A stretch of 64,000 bases of DNA, taken from Globodera rostochiensis. Lineage: Eukaryota > Nematoda > Chromadorea > Rhabditida > Heteroderidae. The stretch lies in NCBI GenBank assembly GCA_018350325.1, contig JAEVLN010000005.1, positions 1,312,142 through 1,376,141 on the forward strand, written 5' to 3'. Below the pieces are notes generated by a model, which was given only the letters and a program-made list of their open reading frames with translations, was not told where the DNA came from and made no database searches. Below, one piece after another: positions 22,055 through 35,235 of this stretch; the first letter of the stretch is position 1, and each line of letters begins with the position of its first letter. Position numbers and translations under genes: made by a program.

Positions 22055-22498
22055 TAAATAATCTCAGCCCTGTTAATTAAAATTATGGTTTCTTATTAAA
22101 TATTGGCTAAAGTTTTCAAAAACAGCTTTAAATTCTCAATTGTTATTTTCTATTGACGAATTCGTACAAATTCATATTTAGCAAATAAAAAATTTTTTTC
22201 ATAAATTTTGACCAAAAGGGTCCCTCTTATGGAGTTGTCAACTTTGAGGAGCTGTATCTCGTTTTTCCTGTCAAACATTCGATTTCTCTACGAGGGGAGT
22301 TCATTGTGATATATAATTTCCGGAAAAACAAAATCCGCAAAATTCAAAAAGCATAAAAGAGTAATTTTTTCATTTAAAAAATAGTCGGTATGTATAATAG
22401 CATTTAAATCGCATCCTCAGCCTTCATATTATGGAAATGCACTAACACTTCCGTACTGTGTGCTGCAGCACATCTGCCGACACGTTTGGGCCACCATC
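22055..22498. repeat. 444-bp interspersed repeat, copy 2
   Basis: Gap-free match to 9646-10089, ending at the same GGGCCACCATC. See copy 1. Confidence 0.85.
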
Positions 22499-22659
22499 TA
22501 CAAAAAAAAAATTTTGAATTTGAATCAGTTATGTACATACTGGTATATAAATTGTTATGTGTTATTTTTACTTAAAATCATTTATTCTTCTATTTATAAT
22601 AAAGTAAAAGTCTTTTCTGTTTTCTATTTAAAACATATTTTATAAATTTGCTCACCGGA

Positions 22660-24330
22660 TTAGAGCACTGTCCCTGCATAGAATTGCAGGCCGATTGGTC
22701 TTGCGCCATTGAAACGGTGGAGCAGTCTCAAATTTTCATAAATATTTAACGAACAAATGAGTCCCGCCGATTGAGTTCCAAACAATTTATGAAACGCAGC
22801 AAATAACACAAAATTAAAAGGCACTTTAAACTTAAATTCTATGAATTGGTTGTTAATACTTTTTACATTTGTCTCAAGTGTTAACAGTTTTTATTAAACT
22901 TAAAAACAATTTTTAGCTTTTAGTCTCCTTCCTCTATCTGCACCCGCAAATTTTTGTATCACTAAAAATGACCACGAACCAATTCCCATCGATCCAGTCC
23001 CAGAAGGTGGATAATTATTGGTGCCGCCGTTGACGTTACCGTTGTAATTGTTACTATACGGGTTGTTTCCGTTACTGTAGGGATTATAACCGTTGTTGTT
23101 GTTTGGGTTGTATCCGTTACTGTAGGGATTATAACCGTTGTTGTTGTTTGGGTTGTATCCGTTACTGTAGGGATTATAACCGTTGTTGTTGTTTGGGTTG
23201 TATCCGTTACTGTAGGGATTATAACCGTTGTTGTTGTTTGGGTTGTATCCGTTACTGTAGGGATTATAATCGTTGTTGTTGTTTGGGTTGTATCCGTTAC
23301 TGTAGGGATTATAACCGTTGTTGTTGTTTGGGTTGTATCCGTTACTGTAGGGATTATAACCGTTGTTGTTTTTTGGGTTGTATCCGTTACTGTAGGGATT
23401 ATAACCGTTGTTGTTGTTTGGGTTGTATCCGTTACTGTAGGGATTATAACCGTTGTTGTTGTTGTTTAGGTTATAGCCATTGTTGTTGTTTGGGTTATAT
23501 CCGTTACTGTAGGGATTATAACCGTTGTTGTTGTTGTTGTTTGGGTTGTATCCGTTACTGTAGGGATTATAACCGTTGTTGTTATTGTTTGGGTTGTTGT
23601 TACTGTAGGGATTATAACCGTTGTTGTTGTTTGGGTTGTATCCGTTACTGTAGGGATTATAACCGTTGTTGTTATTATTTGGGTTGTTGTTAGTGTAGGG
23701 ATTATAACCGTTGTTGTTGTTTGGGCTGTATCCGTTAATGTAGGGATTATAACCGTTGTTGTTGTTTGGGTTGTATCCATTATAATAATTGTTATTGTTG
23801 TATGGATAAGAGGGATTACTGTAGCTGAATGTTAATACGATTACATCGGGGTAATACATTTATTCTATCTGATTATTACCCAGCAGATCCCGTTGTTGGA
23901 CTCGCGTTTATCACAATAATCTGGAATGGAATTTTAAATTTCAATTTAAAGTTGTCAACGGATTTTGTTACAGTAGGATCTGGTTTATCGTAACCGTTTG
24001 CTGGATAATTGTAGCCGTTGTACGGGTTGTTACCGTACTGGTTCCCCGGATAATAGGAGTTTGGATTGTTATTGTATGTTTGTCCCGTTGGAAAGTAAGG
24101 ATTTGTTGGTGCTGAGTACGGATTTGAATTAGCTCTGGCACCTTAAAATGAGATCAAAATGACAATTGTAAAGATAATTTATAATAATATGTTTTTTCGA
24201 TTACGCTTTTGTTTTTTTTAAATATTTTATATTCTATTTTTTGATTTAAAAAAATAACTTACAACAAACACCATTATAGCAGGAATTATACTGATCCAAA
24301 CAATATTTTGATATTGAACATGCTAAAAAA
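22660..24330 (-). CDS. Secreted-type repeat protein with Cys module and GYNPYSNGYNPNNNN array
   Basis: Minus-strand exons, order inferred. A short Cys module near 24325-24265 reads ACSISKYCLDQYNSCYNGVCCK. A Pro/Asn/Tyr exon follows (24142 to about 23960) with SAPTNPYFPTGQTYNNN and NPYNGYNYP. A large exon (about 23835-22980) then holds some 15 copies of a 45-bp unit encoding GYNPYSNGYNPNNNN, ending near SGTGSMGIGSW. A possible last exon near 22735-22665 has DCSTVSMAQDQSACNS and MQGQCSNP, ShKT-like spacing. The Cys module has the pattern seen in the 34.4-34.9 and 44.8-46.5 kb genes, so these belong to one family. No signal-peptide exon was found upstream. Asn/Tyr/Pro-rich repeats suggest an extracellular matrix or secreted structural role, but this is inference. 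Confidence 0.5.
23085..23790 (-). repeat. 45-bp coding minisatellite (GYN/NPY)
   Basis: About 15 copies of a 45-bp unit, several identical, with occasional 6-12 bp contractions or expansions of the GTT (Asn) run. The period is a multiple of three, so reading frames stay open on both strands. Only the minus-strand Asn/Tyr frame continues into coherent flanking exons. Confidence 0.85.
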
Positions 24331-24998
24331 GATTTTAATTATGCGAATTCTACAGTGAAAAACCCTATTTTGTTTTTATATTTAAAAATAAATAAAATTG
24401 AATGCAATTTTTGTGTTTAAATTGCTCCTTTGGCCATTGTTGAGGCCAATTATGCATCCATCAATTTTTTTGCCTTTTTGTGAGTGCACGCAATAATTTT
24501 TGGCCAATTTTTCACGCAGCGAATATTATGAGAATAAAATGGCCGTGGGTCTGAAGCTTTTCCCCCCGGGCCATCTGGCATCCTTTCCCGTTTTACGGCG
24601 TTTGTTCACTTTCGTACCAAAAAATGGCCCAAAGACTCGAGAAGAAAATATCTAACAAATAATTCACATTTTAATCAGAAAATTCATTTACTTCTACCCA
24701 TTCATTTTGACAACGTTTACTAAAATTTAAACATTTTAAACACATCTCCTAGTAATTTTTAATTCTTTGAATTAGAACAAATTTATTTTAGCTTTATTTA
24801 TTTCCCTAAAACTTTTCTTATTGATTTTTATTTAGAATAATTTTATTTAAAATCAATTCTTTAAACTAATTGATTAGACATTTTTTGCCAATATTATTTT
24901 ATGCATATTTATATACATTTTTTTGCGAATATTAGTATTTTGTTTATTATTGCATTTTATGATTTTGGAGTATTAATTACAGTACATAAATAGACAAA
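24331..24998. other. Intergenic region, no feature recognised
   Basis: AT-rich sequence between the minus-strand repeat-protein gene and the first exon of the plus-strand coiled-coil gene; their divergent orientation means it probably holds both promoters. I see no clear TATA element or repeat family. Confidence 0.4.
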
Positions 24999-27900
24999 TG
25001 AGACGACCGTACTATCAGGCTCCGAGACCACCAGTCGGCCGAACCCAACCGCCCATTTTTACGACTCCAATAAATGCGCAACAACAACATAATGGTAAGT
25101 ATAAAACATTTTAAAAATTTTAAGAATCTTTGAGAATTTAATTTTTTATTAAATATTCAAAATGTCCTTTGTAAGAAAAACAACATTTTGCATCTTAAAA
25201 ATGTTTCATTTGTTCATTCGCTAATCCTGCTGATGAATGAATGGACTGACTGACTACTAGAGCCCGGACTTGAGCTTCGAGCGAGACTCGAGACGAGATT
25301 TGCGAAAATCTCGGGTCTTGGAAAATCTCATTCGAGCGAGATCTCGAGGTTGAGATTTCTCGTGAATCTCATCGAGATTTTTCGAGATTTCGTCTCGTTC
25401 CGGGATTTACTGACTACACAGGTTCCCAATTTACTCACTCCCCAAATGCTCCATTTAGTGACCATTTGAAACGGACTTCCCCTACACACCCAGCGCCCCT
25501 CCCCTCCCCGTTTAAAACAATTTCATTTTATCCCCTACAGGGCTGAATTTTATTATTACACTAATTATCCTACCCTATTTCTGCCCGTGTCCATCATTCG
25601 TCTGGTCAAGCTCAAAGTCAAAGCTGTCGTCGGCCTTTCATCTGTCCGTCCGATGGGCTGTGTCCACAACCGCACCTGTCCACTCTCCTCATTAATTAGC
25701 ATCCATCCGGGTAGAGCCAACTTTCCCGTTTTCATTTCGGGTTTGCTCAAGTGATCGAATATGTCTCTGATCTGTGATCAGGATTTTAGTTTATCTCTTG
25801 CTTTCTTTTTCCTTTTCTTGGACGCTTGTGTTGACTGATCAGAGATTTAGATCAGATTTGTTTGCCGACAGCTTCTCGCAAAGATGCTCTCAGCTTTCTC
25901 CATGCTCACTCATTAGCCGACCGCTGCTTTATACCCCTTTATCCCTCCACACTTTCCATCTCTCCTCTATTGCCGTTATCTCTCCACTCACTTTCATTGT
26001 TGCACCGATCGATTGGGGCTCTCCGGCTGCTTTTATCCCCCTTATTCTTCCGGATCCGCAAAATGTCTCGACTCATCCATCCGCTGGCCAATGAATTCAT
26101 TCCGTCGAGCATTATTAGTCCATTTGATGGCCAATTGAATGGCCAATTTATTTTAACTTGGCGTAGCGATGGACGACAACATTTTGTTTATAACAAAGCA
26201 AATCCATTCGAATGAAAATGTTTGAAAAATTAAGATGAAATTATTTTTTTTAGATTTAATTTTCGTAATTTTCGTTTTGATTTTTACTGAAAATCAATTT
26301 TTGTTCCGGATGTGCTTTTCCTTACTCTCTGTTTTTCCGCTCGGCCAAACTTCACGGCCGTGTGATGAGCCAAACAGAACAGAAATTTTAAATTCTCTTT
26401 GTGGGTGGGCGGCATCCACCGCCCCCCGGGGGCCATCTCTGAAGAATTTGCCTTCGTGAAAATGTAATTTCCCGCATTATTCATACATAATCGGCAACCT
26501 AGTGACATTTTGAGTACGTAAATAGTACATTTTAGCAATTCTTAATAATAACCCAAAAGAAATTAAAATTAAAAAAAAAAGTTTTATTAAAAAATGTTGC
26601 ATAATCTTAGCCACAACATTTTTACATTGAACAGTAATCAAAAGTTGGTTTGAAAGGATAGTGAACCTAAAGCAAATCAACGCTTTTCCTAATAAAAATT
26701 CTACCAAATTACCAATATTTTATATGTCTTCTCAGAAATTAATTGGTGTTCTTTCTTCAAACTTTTGGAACAAATAAATTGGAACCTTCCGATGAATGGA
26801 CTGTTTTGGCGGGTACATTTCGGGATTTAATCCGTCTTATCGATTCTCCTCAAAATTTCAAGCCGAAGCAATTGCCCTTTGGCTTCGTTTTAAAGCCGAA
26901 TGGGAGAAAGGCTTTATCTATCCATCTTTCGGGGATAAACTCTCCAAATGCCTTTCGGGCCAAAATTTGAGGCCACCCGACGATGGGCGGCGGGCAAGGC
27001 CCTCCATTCATTAAATATGTGACCTTTGTTATGACGAAGCCTAATTAGTATCATTAAACATATGTTTTAATTTTTTTTCTAAATTTGTAAGTTTATTTTA
27101 TTTACTTAACATTTTCAAATTTATTTATTTCTCTGATTAATACCAAATTTTCAAGCAAATCATAAGTTTGGCAAAACAAAAAGTGAAAGTGCCGTTGCTC
27201 AACGACGGCGACAGCAGCAGAAAATGGCTGATCCGGAGTGTTCGGGGTTTGAGCCGCAAAATTATTTGAGAGACCGGTGCAAAAAATGTTTCAGGTTCAG
27301 GTAAAAAACTAACTTTTATATTATATAAATAATTCTTTAATTGGAATTTTTATTTGCTTTTTTAATTAAAATTAATTCAATAAAAAAATTGCCATAAAAT
27401 TGGTCAAATATGCAAAGACCGGGCAATTTAATAAATCTCTGAAAAATGTGAAATCTTTGTTAAACTCGATGTTAAATCGATTTAAGGGAAAAGCATGAGG
27501 GAATGATTAATTTTATGCGCACACCCGGAGACCATCACAAGGACACTGAAATTGTGATACGATCACAATTGCGAAGTCCAATTGTCACAGTGCGACGAGC
27601 ACAAAGCAATCCCGCAAAAATGCTAACAACAGCAACAGCACCCACAACAAGTTCAAGTAGTATACGCAAAACATCGCTTCAACAACAACAACATAACAAC
27701 AATAGTGTCAACAACAACATGAACAAAAAGAAAAGAATTGAGAAGAAGCAATCAGATGAAGAGGGCAGAACAACGTTCGTCGTCACCAGGGCACAAGCGA
27801 AACAAAATGATCATCAGGAAACCCAAATGCGGAATATTGCGATAGAATCAGACGAATCGATCAAACAGGAACAACAATATTCCAATAATATAAACAGAAC

Positions 27901-30900
27901 GCCGCCAGTCGAGTCCGTTGAAAACGAACCCAAGAAAACAGGACTAATTTGTGTGCCTTTGGCGGAGGAAGGCGCGGCAAAACCGATAGTTTGTGGAGGA
28001 CGACGGACGTGGAAGCTGAGTTCACATGACACAACAAAAAGTCAGGCCATAAACAAAAATGTGGTGGAAAAAGATGATGAAAATGCGAGGTTGGCCATTT
28101 CTAAAATATAAAATCTGTAAAAAATACTTTTTTAAGGTTTTTGCAACAGAGCATTGCTTCAAAGAAGCAGAACTCAGCCCAGGCAAGGCCCTCTTCCGCA
28201 ACAACAACGGTTCTGCTGTCCAAGCAGCACCAGATCAGTTTGGGCCATTCGAATTCGTTGCATGAACAACGAAAGAGTTTGAAAAGTTCTGTGGCATGCT
28301 GTTCATCGTCCGCAGAAAATGGACTGACACTACAAAATGAACAAACTGGTGCTAAAGGGGACAACGAAGAGGCAAGAATTTCGAGCAGTGCACGGCGAAC
28401 AGCATTAAAAGAGCAGCAGCAAAAACAGGAAAACAATGGGAGGAAGAGGTTCAGTGAGCGGAACGGATCATGGCAATTCATGGGCGACAAATTTGTATCG
28501 ACGGCCGGTCAACAACAAAATGGTGTCAAAAAGCATCATGAACTCAACAGTGATGGTGTTTTCAGTTGAAACTTATTGCAAATAATTTTTTTGAAATTTT
28601 TTAGAGAGAAAATGTTTAATTGATAAAAGTTGACATTTTAAATTTAAAAAAAAATTTGAATATTCAACAATAATGTGGAAATCATTTAGACAAAACTGAA
28701 GAAGAAGAAGAGGAGGAGGAGGAAGAATTGCTGTCACTGTCCTCTTACAAGTCGGCCAATTCGATAATGGAACGTTCGGCCATGACAAACGCAACGACCA
28801 CCGTTGATGAAATGTTTAGTGCCCGTTCCGTGGAAAGTCTGACCAGTTTGTCGTGTGCCGATTCGTTCAAAACGGGAAAGAGTCCGCCGTTTGACGACCC
28901 AATGGAAGACCCTTTTATGACACCAAAAAGTATGTCGGAGGCACAACATTTCTTCGGGTCGGATGACGAGTTTGAACGGGCAATGACGCCAACCGCAATA
29001 GAATTTGTACGATTTCTGACATTATTGTAAAAAATTGACAGAATTTTTTTACAGAAGCAACAAGAATTTTTCCATCTGCGCGGTGAGAATAGGCGTCTGA
29101 TGGAGCAATGTCGTCGTTACCGGCACGAACGGAAACGGTGGACGGAATGGCTCAGGAAGAGGTACGGTAATTGGAAAGAGAAGGAGCGAGACAACGGCGG
29201 GAAGCAGACAACTACGGTAGCGGTAGACGGGAAACGGTTAATGGAAGATGCGCTGACCGAGATGGAGACGATGCTCAACGAGTACAGGGATGAAAATAGC
29301 GAACTGAAGGGCAAGCTAATGGAGAAAAGGGACGGGGTACAGGCTGGCTGGGTTACTGTAACAATCCTATTGAAATTATTTGTAGCTTATACACGACCGC
29401 GACATGATGAGCGCCTCTGCCAGTACAGTGATCAGCAACGGCACGTGCACGGGCCCCGCAGGGGCAGTGGTCTTGGAGGAGCGGCTGCAGATGAGCGAGT
29501 CTATGTGCGAACAGTTACGGCGTGACCGAAAGGAATTGGAGCGCGAGATTGAGGAGATGCAGGACCAATACCGGGTGGAGGAGATTGAGGAGTTCCGCGA
29601 ATTGCAACGCGAGTTGGAACAAAGTGCCAAGAACGGGCGCATTCTGCAGTTCAAACTGCGCAAGGCGGAGCGTCAACGGGACCAACTTCAGGTAATCAAT
29701 CAAACGCGACAAGTCGCATATGCTGTTCAAGCGCCTATATGTGATAATTTAGACCGAAAAGAATTTGTTGGCACGAAAAGTGCAGGAAGTGCAACGAGGA
29801 GTTGGGGGAGCAGGAGTTGGAGGCCAAAGGGATGGGAACGATTCCATGGCGGAGGAAGAGGAGCAAATGGGCAGGAGGGTCACTGAATTGGAGCAGGAAT
29901 TGCGGGTGTCCAAGGAGGTGTCGCATAAACTGCACAACGAGTTGGAAGTGGCCGAGGAAAAGCGGTAGGCAAACGAACAAAATTTGAAAATTATCTCTGT
30001 TCTGTTAAGGTACAAGCTGGAGGACGAGCTGTTCTACCAGAAGGAAAAAGTGCGCGAGCTGTTGGCACAAAATCGATGGCGCGAGGCTCGACAAGCTGTA
30101 TGCCCTTTTTTTATACATAAAAGTGGCTAAATTTAAATATTTTAGAAGGGCCGAAGTGTGGAGGAAGCTCTGCTGGAGGCGAGTCGATCGGCGGAAAATC
30201 TGCCCAAAGAGGTCCGGGACACGCTGGAACGAGAGGCGGACCTGCGCGAACAACTCCGCTTCACTGAGGCCGACTTGCAAAGGACGCGACAGCGACTGCA
30301 TGTGAGCAACAAGCATCCCAAACATTGATTTTTATAATAAAATAATTTATAATTATTTTATTTTATTTTATTTTATTAAAATTTTGAGTGTTCCTAAAGG
30401 AACTTGAGCGCGAAAATGACGAATTGCTGCAACGCTACTCAAATTTGGCAGAACGGCACAGCGAAGTGCAGTCAAAGGCTGCCGCAGTTCCACCGACCAT
30501 TCTGTTGACACCGCCCAAGCAGAAGACCATTTTGAGGAGTATTAGGTCATTACAGGAAAAAGATGCGGTAGAACTAATCGCTTTAATTGTTTTTCATAAA
30601 TTAAGCGATGGGGCCGAAGAAGCGTCTTCTGCGCTACAAAAACAGCATTGCAATAAAAGGCAAATTTTTATATGTATAATTTTAAAAATGACAAATTTTC
30701 AATTATAGAAAAAATAGCAAAAACATTTAAGGCAAAAATTCTAAAAATTCTATAAATTAAAATCGGAAAAGTTTAAATTAAAACGTAAACTAAAATAAAT
30801 AAATTTCTTTTTAGCGACGGACGCAAAACTAATGAATTGCACGGGCGCTCAGCAAGCGCTGCTGGGGTTTGTTGTGAAAAAAAGTTGAAGGCGGTTTTTG

Positions 30901-33900
30901 CCCAAATTCTCAGACGAACCGAACTCCGGTGGACAAAGAAAAGGCGATTCTGATGGAGAAATCAGAAGAAAGCAACAAAAAGGTGGCCATTATCAGAAAT
31001 AGAAAAAGCAACAAATTTGGAGCAGACTTTATTCCAATTTTGGAAACTCTTTGGAATCCGATCGCTTATTTATATTCTATTAAAATTGTGAATGATTCCA
31101 ATTTAACAGCTCTCAACAATGGCCGAAGAGGTCAACGAATTGAGAAGGAAATGTGCGGAATGTGAGCGCGAAATTGGGGAGCTGAGGGAAAGTGCCATTT
31201 CGTATAAGCAAATGAATGGGGAGCTCAAAGAGAGAATGGGACGGCTGCGGGACGAGTGGGAGGACAATGAGAAGCGGAGGGAGGCGAATAGCGCGGAAAA
31301 AGTCGGCAGAATTTGAAGAAATTAAATTTTAAATAAATTCAGGTCCAAAAAGCACTGAAAGAGTTAAAAGATGCGCGAAAACAATTGGACATCGAGTGCC
31401 TAAAGCGCGAATCGGCAGAGCGTTCACTTGCAGAGAATCGAGCAGTGTTGGAGAAGCTGAACGCGACGATCATCGAGACGAACGCGGAGCTGAACCGGTC
31501 GAGACAAAGGGTTGGCGAGTTGGACCAGGAACAGGACAAGCTGAAGAAGTGGGAGGGCCGATGCAAGGAGATGAAGCTGGAAAGAGTGCGCGTCCAAGCC
31601 AATGCCATGGAACTGAAGAAACGCACCGATGAGGCCGTGCAGGAGCTGGGTAAGTAACCGATTCTACATACTAATCAAATTTTAAAAAAACAGATCGATC
31701 TGATCAATTTTTATTTAAAAAATTGAATGAAATACAAATAATTTTCTCATTTGGGCTTTTCATTTATAAATTTTTTCAAATTTAGGAAAAATGAGCCGAG
31801 CCCATCAGCAAAAGGAGATTGGATGGATGCGGGAAAAGAAGCAATTTGAGGAACAGTTGCGAGAACTGACCAAGACGACGGCCAGCAAAACAATTGCCGA
31901 ATCGGGTAGCCAAAGTTCCACAACCACAACGTCTTCAGGGTCACAGCAACGAACGATGGATCGGATTGAGGAGCTCGAGCACGAGGCAGGAGAGGGAAAA
32001 GGCTTTAGAAATTCGACAAAATTTTAAAAATCTCAGAAAAAATGCCTTGAAGCAAAGATGGAAGAGCTTAAGAAGATACGAGAACAGGTAATGAGATGAA
32101 TAATCCAAAAAACCTAAACAAACTTTCAAAAACTTCAGGAATTGGCGGCATATCAAATGCAAAAACAGCAGTGGCAAAAGGAGCGTGAACAAATTGTTCC
32201 AAAAAATCAAAAAATGGTAATTTTTTATTAAATAAATTTAAATCACAACAAAAAACATTGTGCAGGACGGCGCCGATTCGCACACAAATGATCGGCCGGG
32301 CGTAGACTACAAGCAGATAGCGGACAACGCCCTGCGGGCTGCCGAGACGTTGCAGAAGCAGTACCGCGAGTACCAGAAGCACTACACGGCGGAGGTGCAA
32401 CGACTGAGCGGGAATCTGGTCAAGCTTGAACAGGAGCTGGCAATGCGCCAACATCAGCAACAACAAATTACGACGATAGTGAGGGCGGACACGGGAGCAG
32501 ATCAGAAACCAGACGAAAACAACAACGACAATGACACGATTAACGTCAGTGCCGTGATTAAAATGCCGGCACAACACCAGGCACAGCATTTGACACGCAC
32601 ACGCAGAGGTTACGAAGTGAGAGATATGCAAATAATACGCTTAATTAAAAAATCGTTTTTTTTCTAAATTTTCTGAGTCCTTCACTGAGTTCTCTGACGG
32701 ACAACAATTTCACGGACAACACAACTTGGGACAGCCGAATGCTGGACTGCGGGTCAATGATGACACGGTCCATTTCGCCCCTTAAAGCCCACTCTTCGGC
32801 ACCCAAAGTGCCAACGGCGGGTGAGCTTTTACGGAATCCCCGCGTTGGGTTTTGTATCAAATTACTTTCTTTTTAAATTGTAAAAAGGATTTATTTATGA
32901 AATTATGAATTTCAGTGCCAATGCTGCAGTGCCGACCGGTGGAAATTCATCCGTCATCTCCACTGGCCGGACTTGGACAACGCGGAATTGCTGTGACGGA
33001 CGACGGGGACTTTGGCAGTGTGGACGATGTGCAGCAGAAATACCGAAGGACGGGCAGTGCCGGTAATTTAAACAAGAAATGTGCCGTTATGATAATGAAT
33101 TTGTATATAATTGCTGGTGCTTTAGCATCTTTTTTTGTGGGTTTTGAATTTTGTGAGATTTGGATCAATTTCTTAACAAAACACTGTTCATTTGTATATA
33201 TTTTGTCAATATGCAAAAATTTGAAAAATCCACAGGCACAAACATTCTCTACCGTATCCGACGTGAGGAACTTGCCCAAGGCAAACACCCGACAGTTCGC
33301 CAAATGGCGCGAGCTTTTGAATCTTTCGAAAAGCTTCAACAAAAAGGCAACAGCAGTGAGGAACCGAAACGTAAAAGGTGAAAAAAAAACTTTGAAATTA
33401 AAAAATAAATAAATTTCAGAATAAGGCAAACAAAGGGCGGATTGTTTGGACTTTTGGGCAAGTCAAGTTCCATGGAAGTCAGTTCCATGTCAGAAAAGGT
33501 ATTTTTGTCAACACAAAAAAAAATTAAAAATTTGAAACAAATTTAAAGAGAATAATCAAAACCGCAAATGTCGCGTAGAAGACTACAAAAAATGCACAAA
33601 ATTTCAGAATTTGAAAACTCCGAAAGCATTTCGAAAAGGAGAGCGCACGACTAGTGAAAGCGTGCCGTTGGCAACGGAACGAATCGGCATCCGTGGCGGC
33701 GGAGGCAGTCCGTCGCCGATGCCGTCCTCGACGCTGCCGCGCGGGGGGCGCAATCCGTTCAAAGGGTTCAGTTCAAGGATTGTGGAGCGCGTGCGGAGGT
33801 CGCTGTCGCGCAGCAAAAAGAGCCAAAGTCGGGATGGAGGACCAAGTCGGGACGGCACGCCGTCATTGAACATCACCGCCATAACAGCAGGTTGATCGGA

Positions 33901-33970
33901 ACCGATTAAAAATTCCTTTTAAAAAATTTAATCCATTTTTTTCTTTTCAGACGGTCTTAAATGGAATTGA
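24999..33970 (+). CDS. MTCL/SOGA-family coiled-coil protein (microtubule cross-linking factor-like)
   Basis: About 24 exons. The first candidate exon (24999-25093) starts MRRPYYQAPRPPVGR. The second (27155-27300) has a Cys/His motif, CSGFEPQNYLRDRCKKCFRF, continued by REKHE in the next; it resembles the N-terminal CxxF...CxxC...H motif of MPRIP. Ser/Gln/Asn-rich linker exons follow (27487-28568), then a long coiled coil (28690-32620). Its core exons near 29383-29967, with IEEFRELQRELEQ, GRILQFKLRKAERQRD, ELEQELRVSKEVSHKLHNEL and EVAEEKR, align with MTCL1/SOGA ([22 protein letters not shown]... in the human protein). The C-terminal exons (33420-33970) are basic and Ser-rich (RRSLSRSKKSQSRDGG), ending DGLKWN at 33968-33970. 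Family members bind and cross-link microtubules. A MITE sits in the first large intron. Individual exon edges are approximate. Confidence 0.75.
25258..25409. mobile_element. 152-bp hAT-type MITE built of TCGAGATCTCGA words
   Basis: The left end TAGAGCCCGGAC and right end TTCCGGGATTTA are imperfect inverse repeats. The 8-bp flank CTGACTAC is exactly duplicated (25250-25257 and 25410-25417). The interior is degenerate GAGATTTCGAG/CTCGAGATCTC words. It lies in the first intron of the coiled-coil gene. Confidence 0.85.
25418..27154 (+). other. Rest of the large first intron of the coiled-coil gene
   Basis: Contains a pyrimidine-rich tract (about 25780-26060). No exon could be supported. A short open stretch near 26790-27010 has no recognisable similarity. 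It could equally be the promoter region if the exon at 24999 belongs to another transcript. Confidence 0.35.
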
Positions 33971-34199
33971 CTGAAGAATGGGAGTGATCAATTCAAAGAA
34001 AGGCCCAAAGTAAATAATTCCTAATTAAAAGTGCGTGCGCTCTGATATTCTTTATTTATAACAATTCCACAAAATGCTCAACTCCAACACATTTTTTGTA
34101 ATTTTTAATTGCTTTTTTATTTGTTCCACCTCAATTTGTTTAAATATAAACAGGCTTTTTTTTTGTTCATTTCAAATAATTAATTTACAAATTTATTTG

Positions 34200-34942
34200 G
34201 AGGACACTTACTTCCATCCTGGCACATTGAAAGTGGGCATGATCCCTGAATGCAGGAGTTGCCTGCCGAGTTCGGATTGTATGGATTATAGTTGGAGCCG
34301 GAGTTATACGGACTTGTGCCCGGATTGTACGGGTTGTTGTTGTTGTTCATTGTCGGAATATTCGTCTTGACACCTAAACATTTTTTCTATTTTATAATTG
34401 CAGCAAGAAATTACAAAATGATTAATATTTTGTATTAAACTGACAGCAATCCTGCTTATTGACACACACTTGGTTAGGCGTCCAACAAAAGGTCGTACAG
34501 CCTTTTTGAAATTTGCGTAATAAATTCTGAAAAAAAATGCAAAACAAAACTAAATAAATACCTCGATCTCTGTAAGATCCAATCGGACAATAATTGGTCT
34601 CCATCACTCCGGTCTTCGGGTTCTGTTTGGTTGTCGGAGTGTATTGTTGATCAGAAATTCGACCTTAAACGAACGAACAAGCAAACAAAAACGTTGATTC
34701 TGTTTTATTTGTATATTTTAATGCTTTTTTGAAATTTATGTGCCAATTTGAGCTTTGTTAAACCAAAACTCAAAAAACTTACAACAAACACTGGCGGAAA
34801 AGCATTGTTCCCTCGGGTCCAAACAGTAACCGGTCATTTGACAGCTTCCGCTTACTGTCCATCCCTGATAAGGGCACTGACTCCACACAACGGACGGCAA
34901 AAGAAGCCAGACGATTAGAATTAGTCGAGAACTCGCCGTCAT
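34200..34942 (-). CDS. Secreted Cys-rich protein with NPY linker (gene A)
   Basis: Exon 1 (34942-34783) starts with a signal peptide, MTASSRLILIVWLLLPSVVW, then a Cys module QCPYQGWTVSGSCQMTGYCL...QCFSASVCC. Exon 2 (34663-34562) joins in frame and reads KQNPKTGVMETNYCPIGSYR. Exon 3 (34501-34441) has GCTTFCWTPNQVCVNKQDCC. A further exon (about 34373-34215) has an Asn/Pro/Tyr linker (NPYNPGTSPYNSG) and CIQGSCPLSMCQDGS. The KQNPKTG...ET(N/D)(Y/W)CPI segment is shared with gene B at 44.8-46.5 kb, so they are paralogues. Likely exported to the extracellular space or cuticle. Function unknown. The last splice phases are not fully resolved. Confidence 0.6.
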
Positions 34943-34959
34943 TGTTTTGTCTCTTAATT

Positions 34960-35235
34960 CGTTCTTTTAGCAAAAATGAAGAGATTTTGTGAATTCATAA
35001 AATCACACATATTTAAATTGAAGTTTCATTTTCTTAGTGGGGGATTGGCCCCCAATTTGATGAAGTTTGTCGAGGCAGAAGAAAGGTTTCATTCAAACAG
35101 TTGAACAAATTAACGAAATGAGCAAAATTAACGTTTAAATTGATTTATTATATTTAGCGTATTTCGTTGGCAGTATTTGCTTACAAATTAGCACAATCGA
35201 CAACAACGGATATTTATTAGCCGATCGATAATGAT
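34960..35235. other. Upstream region of gene A, no feature recognised
   Basis: AT-rich sequence between the start of gene A and the MITE at 35236. Nothing further was recognised. Confidence 0.3.

Noticed and set aside
23103..23693. Plus-strand Cys-rich frame (MGCIRYCRDYNRCC repeats)
   Set aside because: Antisense shadow of the 45-bp minisatellite; no start context, exons or signal peptide on that strand.
26743..27014. Candidate exon or small gene in the first large intron
   Set aside because: Two overlapping frames of similar length, no splice or start support and no recognisable similarity.
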